Source of the DNA: Yoonia sp. R2331
GTDB taxonomy: Bacteria > Pseudomonadota > Alphaproteobacteria > Rhodobacterales > Rhodobacteraceae
Length of the DNA stretch: 64,000 nucleotides
Direction: 5' to 3'
Assembly (NCBI RefSeq): GCF_041103235.1
Contig: NZ_JBGCUN010000001.1
Span: 1,364,001-1,428,000, forward strand
Shown: positions 45,883-54,944 of the stretch, in pieces
How positions within the stretch are numbered: position 1 is the first letter of the stretch
Layout: each line of letters begins with the position of its first letter
Notes under the pieces: generated by a model
What the model was told of the DNA's origin: nothing
Database searches by the model: none
The model's input: the letters and a program-made list of their open reading frames with translations, nothing else
Translations under genes and position numbers: made by a program

Positions 45883-48354
45883 TTAGTTTCCGGCATTCAG
45901 CGGTTGCAATGTCGTAACCCCTAGCGCTGCGGCACGGGCCAGTTCGGGATCAAGTGACATCGGGATATATTCGCCACGACGCCAGAGCTCTCCTAGATTA
46001 TCATAGTAGCGGCTTAGGAAATGGCCCGATTGTCCGGTTGCAGTGACAAATACGCTGCTATCGGGATCGGCAAAGTCATAGACACCACGATAGCCCGCAG
46101 CATGCACATTCTGAAACGGTTCTGGTCCAGTGCCTGATGTGCGGCCCCTTTGCAGTGTATTGTCGCCACCGCTGGTCGACTGGCGGATGTTCACAAACCA
46201 GTTCAACACCGGCACCTCACCCAGCACAGGATGGTCCTGAATGGCCTGATGGGCCTGACCCCACCGCAATGCTTCGACGGTGCCGCCGTAGGTTTCATCA
46301 ATCCAGACAAGCGCATCGTCCAGTGCCAGCCGGGCAATATCAGTGCAGGTTTCCAACGGGGCCGATTGCAGTACATCGCACCAGATGCTGGCGCCGTCGA
46401 CATCGCGGAACACCCGTTCGATAAAAATCGGCTCCACATGGGTAAATTCGGCCGCCAGCGGCCCCATCTCGTCACGGATCAGCCGGGCCTGCAGCTGCCG
46501 CACCCAGGCGGCATAGATCAGCGGCTCCGGCAGATGCTCGTTCATCTCACCATTCCAGTTCGCCAAAAGTTCGAGCGCGATCTGTCGGCGGCGTTCGGGG
46601 GTGCCATCGGGTGCGGCTTCGCCTGTGAACCAAAGGTCGGCCCCGATCAGCGGCAGCAGAGCGCGGGCTGTAAAGCTGACAGTGTCCAGCTGTGCTTCGA
46701 TAAAGCTTTCGCGGGTATGAACCTCGCGCGCTTGCATCAGTCGCCGCCAACGGTTGATGCGTTGGGTGTCGCCCCATTCAAATGAGACGTGTTCAGGGAA
46801 GGGGCGGTCGATGCTTTTGTTGTTTGTGTTCCCGATGATGCCGCCTTCGGGGTCTAGGATGCTTGGGTTGGTGTCAGAGGGCAGCATCCCTTGCCAGCGG
46901 TTTTCCGGCAAGTAGCCATAGGCGGGCAGACGGCCTTGGCTTTGGTGATTGATGTCCCGCTTGGGCATCGCCCCGATCGTGACCATTGCAATGCTGTTGC
47001 GGTCGGCCATGATCATGTTCTGACTTGGGGCAATATAGGCGGCGGCAGCCGCGCGCGCCGCTTCAACGGTGCGCGCCTGCATCACAGCCAAACCAGAGGA
47101 CATGGTGGTGTCGGCAGGCGAAAGTGCTGTCCACCCGATGCTAGTCACATGACCGGGCGGGGTGATCGCACCCAGATCATATTGATCGCCGGGCATCACT
47201 GGGCCGTTGTCAGTCCAGCGCAGCTGCAAGGTGACGGCGGCGCTGTCCTTAATCACCACAATGCTGTCGCGGGTCTCAAACGGCTTCCAACCCGTGGGCG
47301 TGCGGTATTCGGTCGGGTTGTCGGGGTTGAGCTCTTCGATAAAGACGTCCTGATCGTCCAGATAGCTGCTGGTGATCCCCCAGCCCAGATCAGCGCTGCG
47401 CCCGGTCAGCACGATTGGGACGCCTGGAATTGTGCCGCCTATGACACCACCTGTTTCCAGTTCAAGCCGGGCCAGATACCAAACCGTGGGTGCGGTCAGC
47501 CCCAGATGCGGGTCATTGGCCAAGAGGGTTGCGCCCGCGGCAGAGCGGGTCACTCCAGCGGTCCAAGCATTAGAGGCACCGGCCAGCGCCCGCGGTTTGA
47601 TCGGGGACAGCGGGTCAAAGGGCGCGCGGCTGTTGGCGGCATAGCGCGGGACACCGTCGATCAGTTGCGCATATTCAGGGAGGGCCGCAATGCCCATGCC
47701 AGGATCATCGGGCAAAAGATCGGCCAGTCGTTCAGGCGGCAGCATCAAAGAGGCGCGGGCGCGGATCACTTCGTGTTCAAGATGCGAAGACAGTTGCAGG
47801 GCCATTAGTTTGATGATTGCAATGCTGTCCGCGGGTTGCCACGGCGCGACGGGATGGTTGAACAGCCACATCTCTGGCGCGCCGCGTCCCAGCGCACCTT
47901 TGTTCACTTCGGCCAGCCAACCGTTGACGCCAGCGGCATAGGCATCCAGTGCCCCTGTGGTCTGCGCGTCTTGTGCCGAGACGGATTTGACGGCGGCACC
48001 GTAGATGTCAAAACGTCGAATAACGCTGTCGATCGGCAAGGTGCGCGCGCCAAAGAGTTCGGACAGGCGCCCCTGTGCCGTGCGACGCAGCATTGTCATT
48101 TGCCACAACCGGTCTTGGGCATGGGCATAGCCAAGAGCATAGAAGACATCGCGGTCGGTGCTGCCGAAGATGTGCGGCACGTTGGCGTTGTCGCGCACAA
48201 TTTCCACCGGCGCGGAAATCTCTGCGATCTGATAGGTCGCGTCGTAGTCTGGCAAGGACCGGCTGGCGAAATACCATGCCAGCAGCACGGCCGCGACGCC
48301 CAGCAGGATCAGGCCAGAGGTAATCCGCAACAACCACCGAAAAATCAACGCCAT
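45883..48354 (-). CDS. Penicillin acylase family hydrolase, membrane anchored
   Basis: An 823-residue Ntn-hydrolase of the penicillin/acyl-homoserine-lactone acylase family. A single N-terminal helix (LLRITSGLILLGVAAVLLAWYF) has no clear cleavage site, so the enzyme is probably tethered in the periplasm. The alpha chain would end before Ser261 in ALAGASNAWTAG, the autocatalytic cleavage site and nucleophile; the catalytic Asn-type residues appear in LLANDPHLGLTAPTVWY. The start at 48354 follows GGGGGCCGCA (an ATG at 48366 is also in frame). Substrate unknown; beta-lactam, acyl-homoserine lactone or other amides are all possible. Confidence 0.92.
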   Translation of the reverse strand: MALIFRWLLRITSGLILLGVAAVLLAWYFASRSLPDYDATYQIAEISAPVEIVRDNANVPHIFGSTDRDVFYALGYAHAQDRLWQMTMLRRTAQGRLSELFGARTLPIDSVIRRFDIYGAAVKSVSAQDAQTTGALDAYAAGVNGWLAEVNKGALGRGAPEMWLFNHPVAPWQPADSIAIIKLMALQLSSHLEHEVIRARASLMLPPERLADLLPDDPGMGIAALPEYAQLIDGVPRYAANSRAPFDPLSPIKPRALAGASNAWTAGVTRSAAGATLLANDPHLGLTAPTVWYLARLELETGGVIGGTIPGVPIVLTGRSADLGWGITSSYLDDQDVFIEELNPDNPTEYRTPTGWKPFETRDSIVVIKDSAAVTLQLRWTDNGPVMPGDQYDLGAITPPGHVTSIGWTALSPADTTMSSGLAVMQARTVEAARAAAAAYIAPSQNMIMADRNSIAMVTIGAMPKRDINHQSQGRLPAYGYLPENRWQGMLPSDTNPSILDPEGGIIGNTNNKSIDRPFPEHVSFEWGDTQRINRWRRLMQAREVHTRESFIEAQLDTVSFTARALLPLIGADLWFTGEAAPDGTPERRRQIALELLANWNGEMNEHLPEPLIYAAWVRQLQARLIRDEMGPLAAEFTHVEPIFIERVFRDVDGASIWCDVLQSAPLETCTDIARLALDDALVWIDETYGGTVEALRWGQAHQAIQDHPVLGEVPVLNWFVNIRQSTSGGDNTLQRGRTSGTGPEPFQNVHAAGYRGVYDFADPDSSVFVTATGQSGHFLSRYYDNLGELWRRGEYIPMSLDPELARAAALGVTTLQPLNAGN

Positions 48355-48396
48355 TGCGGCCCCCATTACACACGACTTGGAGGCTCTTTTAGCGGT

Positions 48397-48741
48397 TCAG
48401 AGGTTGACCCACAACGCGCCAATGGCCACTGCCGCCTCGACCGCAAAATAGATCCACTTCTTGGTGCTTTGCCCATCAAGGACCAGCGAGGTGCCGCGCC
48501 CGATTGCGGCCCCGGCCCAAGCAAAGCCAAGTATCGCATAGGCGTCTGCTGATCCGATAATCAGCGCGCCAACCCCCAATCCCACGAATAATGCGCCGAC
48601 GCTGGCGCGTACTTCGGAGGCGCCCATGCTGGTCTTACCGGGCGTCAGGTCAAGCGCGCCCATCGTATAGGCCGGTGCCAGCCAGCCAAAGCAGCCAAGC
48701 CCGATGCTGAGCAGGGCGAAGATGATGTTGAGGATGTCCAT
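48397..48741 (-). CDS. Small four-helix membrane protein (DUF4345-like)
   Basis: A 114-residue protein made almost entirely of four hydrophobic segments (INIIFALLSIGLGCFGWL-type start, ASVGALFVGLGVGALII, AYAILGFAWAGAAIGRG, IYFAVEAAVAIGALWV). The size and the conserved SEVRASVGALFVGLGV block resemble DUF4345-type proteins, but I am not certain of the family. The start at 48741 has a GGAGAGGCA ribosome-binding site. A longer reading frame upstream overlaps the methyltransferase and is not credible. Confidence 0.75.
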   Translation of the reverse strand: MDILNIIFALLSIGLGCFGWLAPAYTMGALDLTPGKTSMGASEVRASVGALFVGLGVGALIIGSADAYAILGFAWAGAAIGRGTSLVLDGQSTKKWIYFAVEAAVAIGALWVNL

Positions 48742-48784
48742 TGCCTCTCCGTTTTGGTTGGTACGTCTGGCCGGGCGTGCTGGT

Positions 48785-49522
48785 TCAGTGGCCGCCCGAC
48801 TTGCGCCAGACCGAGACGTGGCTTGTGCTATCACGGGTGAAGGGCGACATATCCCAATCGGCCCACCGGACCTCTGGCACAAAACCGGCCATTTTGGCCA
48901 TGACGTCCATTTCCGCAGGCCAGCAATAGCGGAATGGAATTGACAGGCGGCGATCTTGGCCGTCAATCGGGCGGATGTGATGCGACGTGTAGGTTTGCGT
49001 GACCACGTCAAATTCGTCGATGCCCCAGTGGGCATCCGTGCAATCATTTGCGAGCAACGTTTGGCCCGCAGGCAGTTTCTGGATGGGGGGCACAAGCGTT
49101 TCGACGACAAAGCAACCGCCCGGTTGTAAGTGATCAAAGGCATTTTGAAAGCAGGCGATCTGGGCGTCCTGCGTTGTAAGGTTGTCGATGGTGTTGAACA
49201 CCAGAAAGACCAAGGCAAAGTTACCAGCGACCTGTGTCGTCGTCATATCTCCGATGGCGATGTCCATCGGTGCGCCGATCTCTTTTTTGCGCAGCTCTGC
49301 GACCATGGCCTGCGAAAGTTCAATGCCGGCAACCTTGGTGCCTGCGGTCTGCAGGGGCAAGGCAATGCGTCCGGTGCCGATCGCAAATTCCAGCGCTGCT
49401 CCGCCTGCGGCCAATTCGTGCAGACGCGCGACAACCTGCGGGATGGAGGCATCTGACGGCGCGCCATGTACGGCATCATAGGTGGCAGCCACCTCTGCAT
49501 CAAAAAAGCCATCGTCTTGCAT
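48785..49522 (-). CDS. Class I SAM-dependent methyltransferase
   Basis: A 245-residue methyltransferase with the SAM-binding pattern ALEFAIGTGRIALPLQTAG near residue 45, AGIELSQAMVAELR and FALVFLVFNTIDNL, followed by the PGGCFVVETLVPP strand. I chose ATG 49522, preceded by GAGGGAACAG; a start at 49537 would add five residues. The small membrane protein follows 43 bases later on the same strand. The substrate is not recognisable. Confidence 0.87.
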   Translation of the reverse strand: MQDDGFFDAEVAATYDAVHGAPSDASIPQVVARLHELAAGGAALEFAIGTGRIALPLQTAGTKVAGIELSQAMVAELRKKEIGAPMDIAIGDMTTTQVAGNFALVFLVFNTIDNLTTQDAQIACFQNAFDHLQPGGCFVVETLVPPIQKLPAGQTLLANDCTDAHWGIDEFDVVTQTYTSHHIRPIDGQDRRLSIPFRYCWPAEMDVMAKMAGFVPEVRWADWDMSPFTRDSTSHVSVWRKSGGH

Positions 49523-49588
49523 GATCTGTTCCCTCACAGCCTGTCCGCGACATTCAGCGCAGATCAGCCAAAGAGTGCAAGGCGCGGG

Positions 49589-49936
49589 TTAGCCGCCGTA
49601 GACCATCAGTGCCACAACCAAGGCGCCGGGGTTGGCTTGATAAAGTCCCAGATCGCGCTGCATTTGCAAGACGCGGGCAGGGCGGTCGGCATCGGGGATG
49701 CGCGCGGTATCCATCGCCTCGGTCAGGACAGGACCACCGCCATTGCGGATATCTTGCAGGATCTGGTCGAAGTTTGATTTTACGATCACTTCCACCTGAC
49801 CGCGCCGCTGGTTATAGGCCGCATTCTCTGCCGCCGTAGAGAGCCCCGTGATGGGCAGCAAAAGGGGATTACCGATGTGATTGGCGTCGCCTGAGCACGC
49901 GGCCAGGACGGTGAGTGACAAAAGCGCGCGGCGCAT
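49589..49936 (-). CDS. Predicted lipoprotein of unknown function
   Basis: A 115-residue protein with a lipoprotein signal: MRRALLSLTVLAACSGD, the lipobox LAAC placing the lipidated Cys at residue 14. The mature part is helical and polar (AAENAAYNQRRGQVEVIVKSN...) and ends in a short hydrophobic stretch. I do not recognise the family. It is divergent from rplU, whose promoter lies in the 176-base gap. Confidence 0.72.
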   Translation of the reverse strand: MRRALLSLTVLAACSGDANHIGNPLLLPITGLSTAAENAAYNQRRGQVEVIVKSNFDQILQDIRNGGGPVLTEAMDTARIPDADRPARVLQMQRDLGLYQANPGALVVALMVYGG

Positions 49937-49958
49937 GTGATTTGCCTTTCGAACGGGG

Positions 49959-50022
49959 TTGACTTGAACGCGATACGGTCACATAAGCCGCCATCCGGGC
50001 AAGGACCTTGTCCGGGCTTATG
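49959..50022 (+). promoter_or_regulatory. rplU promoter with overlapping inverted repeat
   Basis: TTGACT (49959-49964), a 17-base spacer and CATAAG (49982-49987) make a good sigma70-type promoter. The -10 box is also the left arm of an inverted repeat (CATAAGCC 49982-49989, GGCTTATG 50015-50022). Inside it is a second near-perfect hairpin, CCGGGCAAGG-A-CCTTGTCCGG (49995-50015), that would form the 5' end of the transcript. Confidence 0.6.
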
Positions 50023-50112
50023 CTGATATTCGCCTACGGGCGCGCAGTTGCCAGGCACCAAACGGCCCCAAGGGGCGGCCTCGGACCGACGCGAAAGACA
50101 AAGGAAGACGAT

Positions 50113-50808
50113 ATGTTTGCGGTTCTCAAAACCGGCGGCAAGCAGTACAAAGTGGCCTCTGGCGACGTTCTGCGTGTCGAAAAGCTCAACGCTGAAGCGG
50201 GTGAGCAAATCCAATTCAACGATATTTTGATGGTTGGCGACACCGTGGGCACCCCCACAGTGGCAGGTGCTGGCGTGCAGGCGACCGTGATCGACCAGAT
50301 CAAGGGCCCTAAGACGATCAACTTCGTCAAGCGTCGTCGTAAGCACAGCTCGCAGCGCAAGAAAGGCCACCGCCAGCAGCTGACGCTGGTGCGGATCGGC
50401 GACATCTTGGAAAAGGGTGCTGACAAATCCGGCGTGAAGGCTGCTGTGTCCGGCAAGGGCATGGCTGTGTCGGCCGCCGCTGTGGCAGTTGCCACCAAAG
50501 CCGCACCAAAGAAAGCGGCCAAGAAGGCGGAAGCCCCGAAAGCTGAAAAGCCCAAGGCCGAAAAGCCGAAAGCTGCCCCCAAGGCCAAGGCCGCACCGAA
50601 GGCCGATGCCGCAGCTGACGATCTTAAGCAGTTGTCGGGCGTTGGCCCCGCGCTTGAGAAGAAGCTGCACGCCGCTGGTGTGACCACATTTGCACAAATC
50701 GCAGCATGGACCGATGCGGACGTTGCTGCTATGGACGAGAAACTGTCGTTCAAAGGCCGTATCGAGCGTGAAGGCTGGATCGCTCAGGCCAAAGAACTGG
50801 CGAAGTAA
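50113..50808 (+). CDS. rplU: 50S ribosomal protein bL21 with C-terminal helix-hairpin-helix extension
   Basis: Residues 1-103 are a normal bL21 (MFAVLKTGGKQYKVASGDVL; KRRRKHSSQRKKGHRQQLTLVRI). Residues ~104-167 are an Ala/Lys/Pro-rich linker (APKKAAKKAEAPKAEKPK repeats). Residues 168-231 form a separate domain with a helix-hairpin-helix (LSGVGPALEKKLHAAGV, 174-190) followed by AWTDADVAAMDEKLSFKGRI. As I recall, a similar tail occurs on the NuoE subunit of Rhodobacterales. Total 231 residues, over twice the usual length. rpmA follows after 12 bases. Confidence 0.96.
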   Translation: MFAVLKTGGKQYKVASGDVLRVEKLNAEAGEQIQFNDILMVGDTVGTPTVAGAGVQATVIDQIKGPKTINFVKRRRKHSSQRKKGHRQQLTLVRIGDILEKGADKSGVKAAVSGKGMAVSAAAVAVATKAAPKKAAKKAEAPKAEKPKAEKPKAAPKAKAAPKADAAADDLKQLSGVGPALEKKLHAAGVTTFAQIAAWTDADVAAMDEKLSFKGRIEREGWIAQAKELAK

Positions 50809-50820
50809 GGAGAGAGACCA

Positions 50821-51090
50821 ATGGCACACAAAAAAGCAGGCGGCTCATCCCGTAACGGGCGCGACTCAGCCGGTCGTCGCCTTGGCGTCAAGAAATTCGG
50901 CGGTGAAGTTGTCATTCCTGGCAACATCATCATGCGTCAGCGCGGCACCAAGATGTGGCCGGGCGCAGGCGTTGGCATGGGCAAAGACCACACAATCTTT
51001 GCAACTGCCGAAGGTGCTGTGAAATTCCACAAAGGCCTCAAAGGCCGCACCTTTATTTCGGTCCTGCCGGTGGCGGAGGCCGCTGAGTAA
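50821..51090 (+). CDS. rpmA: 50S ribosomal protein bL27
   Basis: An 89-residue ribosomal protein with the conserved basic N-terminal arm [20 protein letters not shown] that reaches toward the peptidyl transferase centre, and the [21 protein letters not shown] body. A GGAGAGAGACC ribosome-binding site precedes it. It is cotranscribed with rplU and ends at the terminator at 51114. Confidence 0.97.
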   Translation: MAHKKAGGSSRNGRDSAGRRLGVKKFGGEVVIPGNIIMRQRGTKMWPGAGVGMGKDHTIFATAEGAVKFHKGLKGRTFISVLPVAEAAE

Positions 51091-51113
51091 ACCGAAAACC
51101 TGATAACACGTTC

Positions 51114-51151
51114 AAAGGGGGATCGGTGCAAACCGGTCCCCTTATCTTTTT
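51114..51151 (+). terminator. Intrinsic terminator after rpmA
   Basis: AAGGGG...GATCGGT pairs, with one bulge, with ACCGGTCCCCTT around a GCAA-type loop, followed by ATCTTTTT. It separates the rplU-rpmA unit from the acetyltransferase genes. Confidence 0.75.
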
Positions 51152-51210
51152 GGTGACCCGTTCCCATCTAGGAATAGGACGCGGCACCAAATGCCTTCGG
51201 AGGAAATGAC

Positions 51211-51753
51211 ATGATGCATGAAACCGTGACTGACCAGCCCAGCTATGTCGCTGACCGCTTCGTGCTGCGCCCGCTGCGCCTGTCTGACACCGGTCTTGTG
51301 ACCATGTATGCCTCGGACGAGAAACTTGCCCGGGCCACGGCCTCTATCCCGCATCCGCTGCCGCCGGGCACAATCGAGAACATGATCAAGCGGGCGCAAC
51401 TGCCCGACCGGTCAGAGGATATCTGGGTGCTTGACGGCTCTGCCAGCGATCACGCCGAGGTTCTGGGCCTGATTTCCTTGCGCAAGATGGATCGTGCGCA
51501 ATCCGAAGTCTTTTACTGGATCGCGCCTGCGTTCTGGAATGTCGGATTTGCGACCGAAGCCGTACGCACCCTGCTGACCGCCAACCCGCATAGTGCCGCG
51601 CAATACTTTGCCGAAGCGTTTCAGGACAATCCGGGCTCTGCCCGTGTCTTGACGAATTCCGGATTTGATTACCTTGGCGATGCAGAAGCTTTCAGCATCG
51701 CGCGCAGTGCGGTGGTGCCCACATGGACTTACATGCTGAAAACTGGCCTCTGA
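51211..51753 (+). CDS. GNAT N-acetyltransferase (first of three)
   Basis: A 180-residue RimJ/RimL-like acetyltransferase. It opens YVADRFVLRPLRLSDTGLVT; the acetyl-CoA binding loop is rather degenerate (FWNVGFATEAV near residue 110), and QDNPGSARVLTNSGFDYLG gives the typical C-terminal segment. The start at 51211 has an excellent GGAGGAAATGAC site. Its last 31 bases overlap the second acetyltransferase gene. Substrate unknown. Confidence 0.88.
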   Translation: MMHETVTDQPSYVADRFVLRPLRLSDTGLVTMYASDEKLARATASIPHPLPPGTIENMIKRAQLPDRSEDIWVLDGSASDHAEVLGLISLRKMDRAQSEVFYWIAPAFWNVGFATEAVRTLLTANPHSAAQYFAEAFQDNPGSARVLTNSGFDYLGDAEAFSIARSAVVPTWTYMLKTGL

Positions 51754-52259
51754 CGCCCATTCTGACGACGCCGCGTTTCACGCTGCGTCCCTACGCGCCC
51801 AGTGACCGCGATGCGGCGGTGCGCGTACTGAACGACTATGACGTTACCAGATGGCTGACGATGGTCCCTTGGCCCTATCAGCCGCGTGACTTTGACTGGT
51901 TTCTGAACAGTTTCATTCCCGACACCCAGCATGTCGTCTGGGTGATCGACGGGGGTAACGGGCTTTTGGGCGCAATCAGCGTTGTCTCGGAACTCGGCTA
52001 TTGGCTGGACTCCGCGCACCACGGGCAGGGCATCATGACAGAAGTCGCCACAGCCGCCATTGATTGGTATTTCACACAAGAGCACGACGAACTGACCTCG
52101 GGCTATATCCTTGGCAACCGGCCCTCCGCAGCTGTTCTGCGCAAACTTGGGTTTCAGGACACGCATATCAATCGCGATGTGACCACTGCGCGAGGAGAAA
52201 CGGTCGACATTCAACGCGTTGCGTTGACGCGCGCCGATTGGCAGGCCCGCAATGTCTGA
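51723..52259 (+). CDS. GNAT N-acetyltransferase (second of three)
   Basis: A 178-residue RimJ/RimL-like acetyltransferase: TPRFTLRPYAPSDRDAAVRVL at the start, acetyl-CoA loop SAHHGQGIMTEVA near residue 102, and NRPSAAVLRKLGFQDT near residue 137. The ATG at 51723 lies inside the end of the first gene, and its stop overlaps the third gene by eight bases, so translation of the three is coupled. Substrate unknown. Confidence 0.88.
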   Translation: MDLHAENWPLTPILTTPRFTLRPYAPSDRDAAVRVLNDYDVTRWLTMVPWPYQPRDFDWFLNSFIPDTQHVVWVIDGGNGLLGAISVVSELGYWLDSAHHGQGIMTEVATAAIDWYFTQEHDELTSGYILGNRPSAAVLRKLGFQDTHINRDVTTARGETVDIQRVALTRADWQARNV

Positions 52260-52755
52260 AACCTATCGCTCTATCCGACCTGCGGATTATGACGACCTAT
52301 ATGCGCTTGCCTCTCGTTGGGAAGTTGTGCGCCAATTGGGCGGCTGGAAATGGCCGCCCGATCCGGTACAAATCCGCGAACGGTCCAAACCTTACGACGG
52401 CGATGGCTTTGTCTGGGCGATTTGCCGTGATGACCGGCTGATCGGCACTATTAGTGTGACGCGCGGCGATCTGGGCTATGCGCTACACCCCGATCATCAG
52501 GGTCAAGGCGTTATGGGCCGGGCGACGCGCAAGGCCGTTGCCACAGCCTTTTCCGGCAGCGACCGGGATCACATCACCGGCTCAACTTGGCATGATAATC
52601 CGGCCTCAGCGCGGGTGCTGGAACGGCTGGGTTTTGTCCATTGGCAAACTGTCTATATCCGCTCTATCGCCCGTGGTCTGCCGACGCTGGTTCATCAGCG
52701 TCGCTTGACCCGTGCTGCTTGGCAGACGCTTGAGAAGCGCCAGCAACTAGCTTAA
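52252..52755 (+). CDS. GNAT N-acetyltransferase (third of three)
   Basis: A 167-residue acetyltransferase with the clearest acetyl-CoA loop of the three (LHPDHQGQGVMGRATRKAV near residue 78) and WHDNPASARVLERLGFVHW near residue 117. The N-terminal part is short (YRSIRPADYDDLYALASRW). It ends 30 bases before obgE. The trio's place between ribosomal protein genes and a ribosome-assembly GTPase makes ribosomal or translation-factor substrates possible, which is inference only. Confidence 0.88.
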   Translation: MSETYRSIRPADYDDLYALASRWEVVRQLGGWKWPPDPVQIRERSKPYDGDGFVWAICRDDRLIGTISVTRGDLGYALHPDHQGQGVMGRATRKAVATAFSGSDRDHITGSTWHDNPASARVLERLGFVHWQTVYIRSIARGLPTLVHQRRLTRAAWQTLEKRQQLA

Positions 52756-52785
52756 GCGGCACCTAACCAATCGAAAGCCCAGACC

Positions 52786-53832
52786 ATGAAGTTCCTCGAC
52801 CTTGCCAAAGTCTACATCCGCTCCGGCGGTGGGGGTGCTGGTTGTATCTCATTCCGGCGCGAGAAATTTATCGAGTACGGTGGCCCCAATGGGGGTGACG
52901 GCGGCAATGGTGGGTCTGTCTGGGTGGAAGGGGTCGAAAGCCTGAACACGCTGATTGATTTCCGCTACCAGCAGCATTTCTTTGCCAAATCCGGCCAGCA
53001 CGGCATGGGATCGGGCATGACCGGCAAGACCGGTGATGACATTGTGCTGCGCGTCCCTGTGGGCACAGAGGTTCTGGACGAAGACGAAGAGACCTTGATT
53101 GCTGACATTACCGAGGTTGGCCAGCGCGTGTTGCTGGCGAAAGGTGGCAATGGGGGCTGGGGCAACCTGCACTTCAAATCGGCCACCAATCAGGCACCCC
53201 GTCGCGCCAATCCGGGGCAAGAGGGTGTTGAACGGACGATCTGGCTGCGGCTAAAGCTGATTGCGGATGTGGGCCTGTTGGGAATGCCGAATGCGGGCAA
53301 GTCGACCTTTTTGGCCGCAACTTCCAATGCCCGCCCCAAGATCGCAGATTATCCGTTCACCACGCTGGTCCCGAACCTAGGGGTTGTTGGTGTCGATAAC
53401 GTCGAATTCGTCGTGGCTGATATCCCTGGTCTGATCGAGGGGGCGTCCGAAGGGCGCGGCCTGGGTGATATGTTTCTGGGCCATGTGGAACGTTGTGCGG
53501 TGCTGTTGCACCTGGTCGATGGCACCTCTGGCGATCCGATGCAGGACTACAAAACCATCATCGAAGAGTTGGAAAACTACGGTGGGGCCTTGGCCGACAA
53601 GCCGCGTGTGACTGTGCTGAACAAGATTGACGCGCTGGATGCAGAAGAACGCGCGTTTTTGCTGGAAGAGATGCAGGCAGTTGTTGATGGGCCTGTGATG
53701 CTGATGTCGGGGGCCACCACCGAGGGCACTGTCGACGTGTTGCGCGCGTTGCGCGGGCACATTGATGATACGCGGGTCAGGGCCAAGCTGGCCGCAAACG
53801 AGGCCGAGGAAGAGACGCCGTGGCAGCCCTGA
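52786..53832 (+). CDS. obgE: GTPase Obg/CgtA
   Basis: An essential GTPase linked to 50S assembly and growth control. The Gly-rich Obg fold occupies residues 1-158 ([32 protein letters not shown]), and the G domain follows with G1 [13 protein letters not shown] near 166, G3 DIPGLIEGA and G4 NKIDALD. It has 348 residues with only a short C-terminal tail, as is usual in alphaproteobacteria. It overlaps the proB start by 13 bases. Confidence 0.96.
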   Translation: MKFLDLAKVYIRSGGGGAGCISFRREKFIEYGGPNGGDGGNGGSVWVEGVESLNTLIDFRYQQHFFAKSGQHGMGSGMTGKTGDDIVLRVPVGTEVLDEDEETLIADITEVGQRVLLAKGGNGGWGNLHFKSATNQAPRRANPGQEGVERTIWLRLKLIADVGLLGMPNAGKSTFLAATSNARPKIADYPFTTLVPNLGVVGVDNVEFVVADIPGLIEGASEGRGLGDMFLGHVERCAVLLHLVDGTSGDPMQDYKTIIEELENYGGALADKPRVTVLNKIDALDAEERAFLLEEMQAVVDGPVMLMSGATTEGTVDVLRALRGHIDDTRVRAKLAANEAEEETPWQP

Positions 53833-54944
53833 ACGACGCAAAGCGCCTTGTGGTCAAGATCGGGTCTGCCTTGCTGGTGGACCGCGACAACGGAGCCTTG
53901 CGGGCCGATTGGCTCAAGTCGCTGGCAGCTGACGTGGCCGCGATCCGTGCACGTGGCACAGATGTTATCATCGTATCGTCCGGGTCCATTGCACTGGGGC
54001 GCAGCGCATTGGGATTGGGCGCCGACGCGCTGGCATTGGAACAATCGCAAGCGGCGGCGGCCGTGGGGCAGATCCGTCTTGCACGGGCTTACGAAGAAGC
54101 ATTGGAACCGCACGGCATCACCACCGCGCAAGTGCTTGTCACGCTTGAGGATTCCGAAAATCGTCGCCGTTATTTGAACAGTCGGGCGACCTTGGAAACC
54201 TTGCTGGGATTGGGTGTGACACCCATCGTAAATGAAAACGACACGATCGCCACCGATGAAATTCGCTATGGCGACAATGACCGGTTGGCCGCGCAGGTGG
54301 CCGTAACTGTTGCGGCAGATCAGCTTGTTCTCTTGTCGGATGTTGATGGGCTTTATACCGCGAATCCGGCCGAGGATGCGCAGGCCGAACGCTTGCCAAT
54401 GGTGGCGGGGATTACACCGCAGATCATGGCGATGGCCGGCGATGCTGGTTCAGGCTTGTCCAAGGGCGGAATGAAGACGAAAGTCATGGCCGCCCGTGTC
54501 GCGACAGAGGCAGGGTGCGCCATGGCAATTACATTAGGATCGCCCCTGAATCCATTGAAAAGGCTTGAAGATGGCGCGAATGCAACGTGGTTTGCGGCGC
54601 AAGTCACACCGCAGGCGGCGCGCAAACGCTGGATCGCAGCAATGAAGCCGCGCGGATCGGTGACGGTGGATGCGGGCGCGATTACCGCCTTGCATGACGG
54701 ACGCAGTTTGCTGCCTGCAGGGGTTCGGGTGGTCGATGGCGCGTTTGAGCGGGGCGATGCTGTGGCGATCCTGGGGCCTGACAATACAACGATTGGACAA
54801 GGGCTGACACGGTACACGAGGGACGAGGCTGCGCAGATCGCTGGCAAACGCTCCGCTGACATTACAGATATCCTTGGCTATACCGGGCGAGCGGCGTTGA
54901 TCCACCGCGACGATATGGTGCTGCAAGACAGGAATGGGCAATGA
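53820..54944 (+). CDS. proB: Glutamate 5-kinase
   Basis: ProB makes glutamyl-5-phosphate, the first step of proline synthesis. The kinase domain shows [46 protein letters not shown] and the [16 protein letters not shown] segment; a PUA domain fills the last ~90 residues ([16 protein letters not shown]). The start is a GTG at 53820 inside obgE. It overlaps proA by four bases (ATGA). Confidence 0.96.
   Translation: MAALNDAKRLVVKIGSALLVDRDNGALRADWLKSLAADVAAIRARGTDVIIVSSGSIALGRSALGLGADALALEQSQAAAAVGQIRLARAYEEALEPHGITTAQVLVTLEDSENRRRYLNSRATLETLLGLGVTPIVNENDTIATDEIRYGDNDRLAAQVAVTVAADQLVLLSDVDGLYTANPAEDAQAERLPMVAGITPQIMAMAGDAGSGLSKGGMKTKVMAARVATEAGCAMAITLGSPLNPLKRLEDGANATWFAAQVTPQAARKRWIAAMKPRGSVTVDAGAITALHDGRSLLPAGVRVVDGAFERGDAVAILGPDNTTIGQGLTRYTRDEAAQIAGKRSADITDILGYTGRAALIHRDDMVLQDRNGQ

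Noticed and set aside
46891-47808. A 305-residue open frame on the plus strand
   Set aside because: It is antisense to the penicillin-acylase gene, whose motifs are intact; composition and sequence look like a shadow frame.
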